A DNA stretch of 35,522 nt from Paulinella micropora. Lineage: Eukaryota; Cercozoa; Imbricatea; Euglyphida. Position 1 is the stretch's first letter; the number at the start of each line of letters is the position of its first letter. The position numbers and the translations under genes were made by a program. This document shows, piece by piece, positions 10,731 to 35,522 of this stretch. The DNA is taken from contig BJOX01000120.1 in the NCBI GenBank assembly GCA_009731375.1, forward strand, positions 814,257 through 849,778, given 5' to 3'. The notes under the pieces were generated by a model. It was not told the origin of the DNA. It saw only the letters and a program-made list of their open reading frames with translations, and did no database searches.

Positions 10731-11356
10731 NNNNNNNNNNNNNNNNNNNNNNNNNNNNNNNNNNNNNNNNNNNNNNNNNGAACCACCCCCCCCCCCCCCC
10801 CCCCCCCGATCTCATTTCCTCCCTCCCTCTCCCCTCTCCCATCTCCCGAACACGAGCTGAAAGCGAACTAAGTGTAGAGGGTACCTTGGTCATGGCCCTG
10901 GTGATGGCGCCTGCCTTGGCCCCGCGGCCGATCTTCACCACGAATGCCGTGAGAGACAGACGCCTCGACACATAGCACACATACAGCGAGGTTAACAGAG
11001 CTGTCTGCGTGTTCAGTCCGCTGTCGCTCTCGCTCTCGCTTGCTCCCTCTGTCTGTCTTTCTGTCTTCATATCTGTCTGAGTGTCTGTCTGAGTCTCTCT
11101 CTCTCTCTCTGTTTCTCTCTCTTCCTCTCTGTTTCTCTTTACTTCATGGGAATCTCGTGGCGTGGCACACCCGTGGAGGGTCCCTCAACGAGCGCCTACA
11201 CACACACATAGAACACGTGCAATTCTTCATGCAGCCATGCTAAAAAACATGAAATGCCACGCACCAGAACGTCAAAGGATCCATCATATTCACATGACAT
11301 CCCAAGACACACAGAGAGAGAGAGAGAGGGAGAGAGAGAGAGAGAGAGATACACAC

Positions 11357-11401
<45 letters not shown>

Positions 11402-11495
11402 GAGAGGAAGAGAGAGAGAAGAGGAGAGGAGAGGAGAGGAGAGAGACAGAGAGAGAGAGAGAGGGGGGGTCTATTATTCTATTATTCTATTCTAT

Positions 11496-11545
<50 letters not shown>

Positions 11546-11570
11546 CATCTATCTATCCATCTATCTATCC

Positions 11571-11626
<56 letters not shown>

Positions 11627-12018
11627 CTGTCTCTGTCTCCATCTCCAGCTCTAGCTCTAGCCCTAGCTCTAGTCTCTCTCTATCTATCTCTCTCTATCTC
11701 TATCTCTCTCTCTATCTCTCTCTACCTCCCTCTCTCGATCTCTCTCGCGATCTCTCTCTCTCTAACTCTCTCTCTATCTCTCTCTCTATCTCTCTATCTC
11801 TCTATCTATCTATTATCTATCTCTCTATCTATCTATTATCTACCTCTCTCTCTCTATATATACATATATATATGCTCATACATACATACATACGTGCACA
11901 TTATATTCCCTTCTTGTTTTTCTCTTTCTCTCTTTTTCTCTCATCGCAGTTTTTTCATCTCTCTCTCTCTCTCCCTATATATATATATGTATATATATAT
12001 CCCTTTTTCTCGCTCGCG

Positions 12019-12076
<58 letters not shown>

Positions 12077-12284
12077 TATACTTTTTCTTCTCGGTCTTCG
12101 ANNNNNNNNNNAGAGATATAGATAGAGATATGGATAGAGATATAGATAGAGATATAGATAGATAGATAGATAGATAGATAGAAAGATAGATAGATAGATA
12201 GAGAGAGAGAAAGAGGGAGAGATAGAGAAAGAGAGAGAGATAGATAGATAGATGAGATAGATAGATAGATAGATAGACAGATAG

Positions 12285-12315
<31 letters not shown>

Positions 12316-12356
12316 AGGGAGAGAATATTATTCTCTCCCTCTCTTTCTTTCTCTTC

Positions 12357-12401
<45 letters not shown>

Positions 12402-12689
12402 TTTCTCGTCCTCTCTCATCTCTCTCACTCGCTCTCTCTTCTTCCTCTTTCTCTCGATTTCTGGATCTCTCTATCTTCCTTTCTCTTCCTCTCCCTCCCC
12501 CCCTCTCTCTCTCTCACACACACACAGACATGGAAACATAGTCTGATGCACACACAATCAATTTTTTAGAGTTTCACATACTCGAGCAGCATTCATGACA
12601 TCCGCGATGACGCACAGCTTTCCAGCATATTCGCCATAGTTGATGAGGCACACGCGGCCAATCTCAACTGTCAGGTTTCGTTGCTTGCC
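10089..12689 (-). CDS. RPL14: 60S ribosomal protein L14 (eL14)
   Basis: Structural protein of the large ribosomal subunit. Exons in transcript order: 12689-12582, 11195-11143, 10963-10885, 10535-10491, 10371-10300, 10142-10089, all GT-AG and in phase. Diagnostic residues: VEIGRVCLINYGEYAGKLC with IADVMNAAR and ALVEGPSTGVPRHEIPMK (KOW-type domain), then SLTAFVVKIGRGAKAG, TSWSKKLETQKTRKNLTDF with DRFKLMLLRKK, and the basic tail KIIRQEVKKLKKAAK before TAA. About 137 residues are recovered, close to full length for eL14. The first codons are not certain: ATG TTT at 12764-12759 with a 69-nt intron (GTCACA to GTCAG) would give MF in front of GKQRN. Introns hold GA, TATC, TGTG and poly-C/poly-G tracts. 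RPL14 is divergent from the Gln-rich gene on the plus strand. An apicomplexan-like GVPR-x3-PMKRL stretch hints at an alveolate; this is from memory. Confidence 0.95.
10655..10807. other. Poly-C with assembly gap (10731-10779) in an RPL14 intron
   Basis: Seventy-six C, 49 N, then a further C run. It lies in the intron between RPL14 exons 10963-10885 and 10535-10491. Confidence 0.9.
11310..12525. repeat. GA, TATC, CT, poly-C and GATA arrays in RPL14 intron
   Basis: (GA)n 11310-11470, (TATC)n 11495-11625, CT/TATCTC to 11860, poly-C 12020-12076, a 10-N gap 12102-12111, GATA/GA to 12315, and CT to 12515. Non-coding filler of one intron. Confidence 0.95.
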
Positions 12690-12716
12690 CTGACAATCGC
12701 GACGTCAAATGCGGAC

Positions 12717-12815
12717 ATGATTCAGAAGGGGATGCAGAATAAAACAGCAGTCTGTGACAAACATGGTCGATTTTGCTTTCATTGTGACGAACAGCACTGG
12801 GCAAAGGAAACATAG
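12717..12815 (+). CDS. Short ORF with a Cys/His cluster (possible zinc-binding remnant)
   Basis: Thirty-two codons ending TAG. VCDKHGRFCFHCDEQHW has Cys and His spacing like the C-x4-G-x2-FCF-x-C part of an IBR-type zinc finger. After the TAG the same frame continues with basic TTEYKIKVKRKKKR up to a GTAAGC. It could be an upstream exon of the Gln-rich gene broken by a stop, a pseudogene remnant, or chance. It overlaps the possible first exon of RPL14 on the other strand. Confidence 0.25.
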   Translation: MIQKGMQNKTAVCDKHGRFCFHCDEQHWAKET

Positions 12816-12890
12816 ACAACAGAGTACAAAATTAAGGTGAAGAGAAAAAAGAAGAGGTAAGCAAGCTTAAAGAAGAGAAGAAAGCTGTAG

Positions 12891-13189
12891 ATGAAACAGA
12901 AGAGAGGACCATCTTTGCCGGACCCTCTGAATGAAAAAAAACGCGCAGCGGCGACAGGCCGGACAAGCCAAATGCCAATTTATCGGCTTTTCGCTAATAA
13001 CCTCAGACAACTTCTTCGCATGCAGCAGCCACAACAACAGAGTAAGCAACAGTTGGGAAGCGTTCTGTCTACTCTGACCAACAATGGAAACTTCCAGCAG
13101 TTGTAAGTTATCTAGCTCCAAAATCATCTTGTATGAGTGTGTGTGTGTGTGTATGTGTGTATGTGTGTGTGTGTGTGTGTGTGTGAGTC

Positions 13190-13228
<39 letters not shown>

Positions 13229-13306
13229 GTGTGTGTGTGTGTGTGTGTTGTGTGTGTGTGTGTTGTGTATGTGTGTGTGCGTGTCTGTGTGTGTGTGTGT
13301 CTGTCA

Positions 13307-13353
<47 letters not shown>

Positions 13354-14203
13354 CGTGTTTGTGTATGTGTTTGTGTGTGTTTGTGCATGTTTGTGTGCCT
13401 GTGTATGTGGTGGTCTGTGGTGTGAAGTACGGGCTGAAAACCTGTGGTAAAACTATTGTATCGAGAAATAAATTCGAATATACATACAGATTCGATTGTT
13501 CATATCCTCCTTGATCAAACCAGAAAGCGATAAGATACGCATTTTGTCTTCAAACCATAAGGCTTCTCTGTTCATTTTCTTTTTCCTGCCTTTTTTTTTT
13601 TTCTAGGAATCACTTCGACGTGCGCAATATCCATGCTATGAACGCGCAGTATCTTCAAGGTACTCATCGACTGCGAACAAAACAACCGTGAGCAATGATG
13701 AACCAAACTACTGGAGCTGGCATGAAAAGGATTACCAAGCTCACTCCTTGTAGAGTGTGTGCGGATTCTCTTAAGTGTTGATCCCCTTTACGCTCCTGAG
13801 CTCATGCGATTATTGAAAATGTAAAGTGTGTGACCAACTTCAATCCATCCTTGCGTTTAGATCTAATAGCCCTTGTCCTTGCTTTGTAGGTCTAATGGCT
13901 CGTCGTGCTCAGCATCCACAGCAACAGATGCAAATGCAGCAGCAGATGCAAATGCAGCAGCAGATGCAAATGCAACAGCAGATACAAGTGCAGCAGATGC
14001 AAGCGCAGCAGATGCAGCATCAGCAGATGCAACAACCCCAGCCATACGGACCTCACCAGCAAAATTTCCAACTTCCTCAACATCCCCAGCACCCTCCTCA
14101 GAGCTTCCAGCCGCATCCTTCACAACCTCAGCAAAGCTTCCCAATGCCAGGTGCACTAGTGCACACTCAACCCAAAATCCAACTCTACACCAATCGTCTG
14201 TAA
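12891..14203 (+). CDS. Gln/Met-rich protein, unknown function, 3 exons
   Basis: Exons 12891-13102, 13607-13659 and 13890-14203 join with GT-AG introns (GTAAGT..TTCTAG, GTACTC..TTTGTAG) in phases 2 and 1. They give 192 residues and a TAA stop. The N-terminal part ([51 protein letters not shown]) looks like a folded or helical segment. Exon 3 starts [11 protein letters not shown] and runs into imperfect QMQMQQQ repeats, then a Pro/Gln/His-rich tail. Such tails are common in transcription co-regulators and RNA-binding proteins, but I recognise no family. The ATG at 12891 directly follows TAG, which could equally be a splice acceptor, so the 5' end is open. The first intron is mostly (GT)n and (GA)n. 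The gene is convergent with the CCD gene. Confidence 0.7.
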
Positions 14204-14800
14204 ATAGCCGGGACCAACTGCAATATGTACTTGCTATTTTAGACAGGTCATGTACAGATGAGTTTCTCCAGGACCAAAGAAAGTGACAAGTCCGCAGAAA
14301 CCTGCAATATTCCTTCATGAAATGTTCCTTCACGATATTTGAGGCGTTTGGAAACCAGCCTATCCTCCCTTGTCATTCATTTATTTATTTTAAATATTTA
14401 TTTACTACTTGACTCTCATACTCGATCTGCCCCTCTACCGTTGAGGTACGACTAAGTATTGTACAATATATTTACAATATTAATATTAATACAATAGGTG
14501 AGTCAGATAGCTTTTATTAATACAATAGGTGTAGATCTTATGAAAAAGTCATGGGACGATTTTATTATTAATAATACAATATTGTAGATCTCATAAAAAA
14601 GTTCAAGGTAAAAAAACAAGTTTTCAATAACATAAAAAAAGTTAAAGCTATGAAAAAAGTTCGAGCTTGAAATGTTTTTTCATAGCTTGAACTTTTTTTT
14701 ATAGCTTGAACTTTTTATACAGAAATATTTTTTTATACAAATAGAACTTCAAGTTTTTTATTGAATATAAGTCAAACTTTTTTTAACCAGTTTTTTTTCA

Positions 14801-14836
<36 letters not shown>

Positions 14837-16202
14837 GAGGCGCCTCAGTCATTTTATTAACGATATTTTTTTATATCATGCACGGTTTATAACATTCTAA
14901 TGAAAAATGTCTCCACTTGAATGTCGTCGGTACTAATATTAATATATAATAACTTGTGAGCCTGCCTATGAACCTGCCAAGACTATCCAACTTGAATTAC
15001 AGGTAATTGACTAGGTGGAGTATTGTAACGGGTATTGATAGTACATTACAACGGTTATCATGATATTAATACAACTAGTCAACCGTGACCATGTAGCCAG
15101 TGGTGTGACCGGCCGCTGAGTGCTCCGAGCCGCCTGAGTGGACCGCACCAGATTCGTGATCATCTGAAAGTTCATGATCCGGCAAGTGTAAGTGCTTAGA
15201 AAACCAATGTTTCCGGCGAGTCCCGGCCTTGTTCGAGCTCAAGTTGCCAACTCTATATTTTTTGTACTATTAATATCAGCTCAGAGTCGGGACTTGAGTT
15301 GCACACAATTGCACATGAGTTGCGCATGGGTTGTCTTTGACATGCCGCGCCCAAAAATTTTCCTAATCTTGACTTCGGTAATTACTATGATTTAATATAT
15401 TAATATCTACATCAGTTTACCGGTACTGTTATTAATACGGACCATCAAGGCTTCAGTTATTACCCGGCCGCCGCTACTCCTAGACAGCAGGCCACTCTGA
15501 ATAATTCAAATTAAGCTTACCGCTCAGGCTCTAAAATTAGCTGATAAAAAAAAAAAAAAAAAAATTAGTTTATATCTTTTTTCTCAGTTTCATCTTCTGT
15601 TTTTTATTTTGACGCCAGTTTAATCACAATCATTAAAGATTCCAAGTGACTGAGTATATATATATATATCTCTCTCTTTTTATTTATTTATTTTTTTTTT
15701 ATTAACGCAATCACTCTTATATAAATCTTAAATGAATTTGCAGTGATCGACTGAGTCTTATTGTACTGTAAATTATAATAATGACTAGTTAGTACCTTTA
15801 GACTAAAGGAAAGAACATCACATTGCCTTTCCCAAAGATGCAAGGAAAGGGTGAGACTCAGAAGTCGAACGTAAGCAATTAGCGAAGCGACCATCACGAT
15901 GCTGCACCTCCTGAAGAGTCAGACAACTCTTGGACTTGCAATTAAATAATAGTGACGACGATGATCATTTCAGAGCGAACATGCTCCAACATCGATCCCA
16001 TCTTTCTCCATCCACCGTTGCGCTGTGACTATGACTATCCTGAAGCACTCAATCGAAAGCCCAGGAAAAGGGCTTTCAAATGATTTGCTCAATATTTCCT
16101 TATCTCACATACGGATCTAGGAAGTTGAGTGATTTCTTTTGCCATTTGAACGGCAATAAAGGTCCTCAGTTACATGCCGCGATCAATGTTCATACTAAAT
16201 TT
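14204..16202. other. AT-rich convergent intergenic region, no gene seen
   Basis: Contains repeated TTAATATTAAT words, the direct repeat TTAATACAATAGGT (near 14482 and 14517), a hairpin of AAGCTATGAAAAA / TTTTTCATAGCTT (14645-14697), poly-T at 14803-14833, and at about 15598-15655 an inverted copy of the end of fold-back element 2 (CCAGTTTAATCACAATCATT). Short open frames have no family features or splice sites that I can support. Confidence 0.7.
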
Positions 16203-33660
<17,458 letters not shown>

Positions 33661-34393
33661 CTTTCACCTGTATGCGAAAAAAGCATTCAGTGTGTCTTTG
33701 CATCGAAAATATCGTAGGAATCAGCAACGATAGCTCCTGTGTTGTTTGGAATGACAAAAGCTATGAGGAAAGCAAAATCTTCGCAGGGTGAAGGTTGAAC
33801 CTGCGTGACGTTTCTGACAGACCGCAAAAAGCGTGGAAAATACCAGGGCAGAGGTTCAACACCCGAAACCGTTTATTACTGGTCATTCAAGCCACCAAGA
33901 CTGAAAAGAGGTTGCTGTAAATTTCTTTCCTGCTGCTGCTGCCCTCCTGCTCCTCCTCCTGTTCCTCCTCCTCCTCCTCCTGCTCCTCCTACTCCGCCTG
34001 CTCCTCCTGCTCCTCCTGTACTCTCCTGCTCCAGTTCCTGCTCCTCCTCTATCCTGCCTCCTGCCTGCTGCTGCTCAAGCTCCTCCTGCCCTCCTGCTCC
34101 TCCTGCTCCTCCTGCTAGTTCCTGCCACTCCTGCCTGCTGCTGCTCCACCTGCTCATCCTCCTCCTGCTGCTGCTGCTGCTCCTCCTCCTCCTCCTGCTG
34201 CTGCTCCTCCTCCTCCTCCTCAGATCTCTCCTCCTCCTCCTCAGATCTCTCCTCCTCCTCAGATCTCTCCTCCTCTTCCTCAGATCTCTCCTCCTCCTCC
34301 TCCTCCTCAGATCTCTCCTCCTCCTCCTCAGATCTCTCCTCCTCCTCCTCCTCTCTCCTCCACGTTCTCGCTTTCCTCGTACCCAAGTTCTCA
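33661..34393. other. Upstream region of the CCD gene and (CTCCTG)n tract
   Basis: Bases 33661-33920 are non-repetitive and would hold the CCD promoter; I see no reliable TATA box or other element. From 33925 to 34370 the sequence is CTC/CTG repeat with six CAGATCTCTCCTCCTC units. Glu/Arg-rich and Leu-rich frames here are repeat artefacts. Confidence 0.7.
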
Positions 34394-34509
34394 CTCCATG
34401 TTGCACAGATATGGTGAGTGCAGAAGAGTTCGTTGCTGAAAACATCCCACAGGTCGAAATACCATCAGTCCAGGTTATTGACCATTACTCCCCACCTAAA
34501 ATAACATAA
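34394..34509 (+). other. Possible plus-strand exon (MVSAEEFVAENIPQVEIPS)
   Basis: A TTGCACAG acceptor-like sequence is followed by ATG GTG AGT and 33 open codons, with a possible donor CAG/GTTATT after IPSVQ. The non-repetitive codons look protein-like and lie between CTC-rich and ATAAC-rich repeats, divergent from the CCD gene. No family is recognised and no second exon was found. Confidence 0.3.
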
Positions 34510-35020
34510 CATAATATAACGTAACAAAACATAACAAAACATAACATAACGTAACGCGTAACGTCAACGTAACGTAACGTAACGTAACATCACATCACAT
34601 CACACCACATCACATAACATAAGATAACATTACATAACATAACATAACATAACATAACATAACATAACATAACATAACATAACATAACAACTCATGACAT
34701 AACATAGAACAGAACAGAACAGAACGTAACATAACACGACATAACATAACATAACATAGCATAACATAACGACATGGCATAACATAACATAACATAACAT
34801 TAATAACATAACATGACATAACATGACATAACATAACATCACATAACATCACATAACATAATAATATAACATAACATAACATAACATAACATATCACAAC
34901 ATAACAAAACATAACATAACATAACATAACATAGCATAACATAACTTAGCATAACATAACATAGCATAACATAGCATAACATAACATAACATAACATAAC
35001 ATAACATAATATAACATAGT
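34500..35020. repeat. (ATAAC)n array
   Basis: ACATA pentanucleotide repeat with GTAAC, CATCA and GAACA variants over about 520 bases. Confidence 0.95.
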
Positions 35021-35172
35021 ATACTTGTTTTCTTCCCCTCACGCATATGTTATGCATACCTCAAGGCCGCATCTTACATCCCTACACCTCACAAAATTCA
35101 ACTGCGCCCACCCCATGCTGCTGCTTGCTCGCTTCATAAAGCATTTCTCTTGTCGGACTGAGTCTAGCCCAT

Positions 35173-35181
35173 GTTGTTGTT

Positions 35182-35214
<33 letters not shown>

Positions 35215-35336
35215 GATGATGATGATGATGATGTTGTTGATGATGATGATGATGTTGTTATTGTTGTTATTGTTTTTGTTGTTTTTGTGATTTGTATTGT
35301 TTTTGTTGTTTGTTGTTGTTGTTGTTGTTGTTGTTG

Positions 35337-35377
<41 letters not shown>
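35173..35377. repeat. (TTG)n, (GAT)n and (ATT)n tracts
   Basis: Trinucleotide repeats directly before SINE copy 3. Confidence 0.95.
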
Positions 35378-35522
35378 TTCATTGAACATACCGGCCCTTT
35401 TCATTGAACATACCGGCCCGTCTGGAAGTGTTGGAACTGCCCTTGCGGGGGTGTCATTAGAGCTTATCGTCAATTCTTCGTACTCCCCTCACGGGTGAGA
35501 CGATGGAGGCGCATGTGCAGAA
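35378..35522 (+). mobile_element. tRNA-derived SINE copy 3, head-less, cut by window end
   Basis: Starts inside the body (TCATTGAACATACCGGCCC, given twice) after an (ATT)n tract, so the tRNA part is missing. The remainder is the same as copies 1 and 2 up to the window edge. Confidence 0.85.

Noticed and set aside
13905-14286. Ala-rich and Ser/Cys-rich alternative frames over the Gln-rich exon
   Set aside because: They are shadows of the CAGCAGATG repeat; only the Gln/Met frame joins the two upstream exons in phase and ends at a sensible stop.
33876-34445. Glu/Arg-rich 189-residue frame on the minus strand
   Set aside because: Generated by the CTCCTC/CAGATCTC repeat; no complexity or family features.

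Overview
The window is nuclear DNA of a eukaryote. It is dominated by microsatellites (mostly GATA/TATC, TGTA/TACA, GA/CT and GT/CA), with small GT-AG-bounded coding islands of 25-135 bases between them. Introns, a eukaryotic ribosomal protein gene, a tRNA-derived SINE and inverted-repeat elements rule out a prokaryote. RPL14 residues resembling apicomplexan versions, two apparent GC-AG introns and a carotenoid cleavage enzyme would fit an alveolate or another alga-related protist. That placement is inference from memory.

Layout. (1) 331-3327, minus: seven consecutive exons of a CCDC174-like gene whose 3' end lies beyond the left edge. (2) 3.3-10.1 kb: no convincing gene. This stretch holds microsatellites, a CTAG-rich block, two SINE copies, two fold-back elements and AT-rich repeat debris. 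(3) 10089-12689, minus: RPL14, complete except for its first codons. (4) 12891-14203, plus: a Gln/Met-rich protein of unknown function, divergent from RPL14. (5) 14.2-16.2 kb: AT-rich intergenic DNA. (6) 16203-33660, minus: a 17.5-kb carotenoid cleavage dioxygenase (CCD) gene. I assembled it from 23 exons totalling 1776 nt (591 codons plus stop) with every exon-exon phase consistent. It keeps all four iron-binding histidines and the three second-shell glutamates. (7) 33.7-35.5 kb: low-complexity DNA, one possible plus-strand exon and a third, truncated SINE.

The most unusual feature is the CCD gene. From exon 5 onward most introns contain one or more decayed tandem copies of a neighbouring exon, often with its splice-site flank, separated by microsatellite arrays (12 exons affected, about 21 extra fragments). 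Two further exons (19 and 20) encode a 30-residue six-cysteine module. It sits as a phase-1/phase-1 cassette in a loop between the CCD motifs GEPVFAPR and DDGWMVDF, and its first exon exists in seven copies. The genes do not form an obvious pathway; proximity appears incidental apart from the shared divergent promoter region of RPL14 and the Gln-rich gene.
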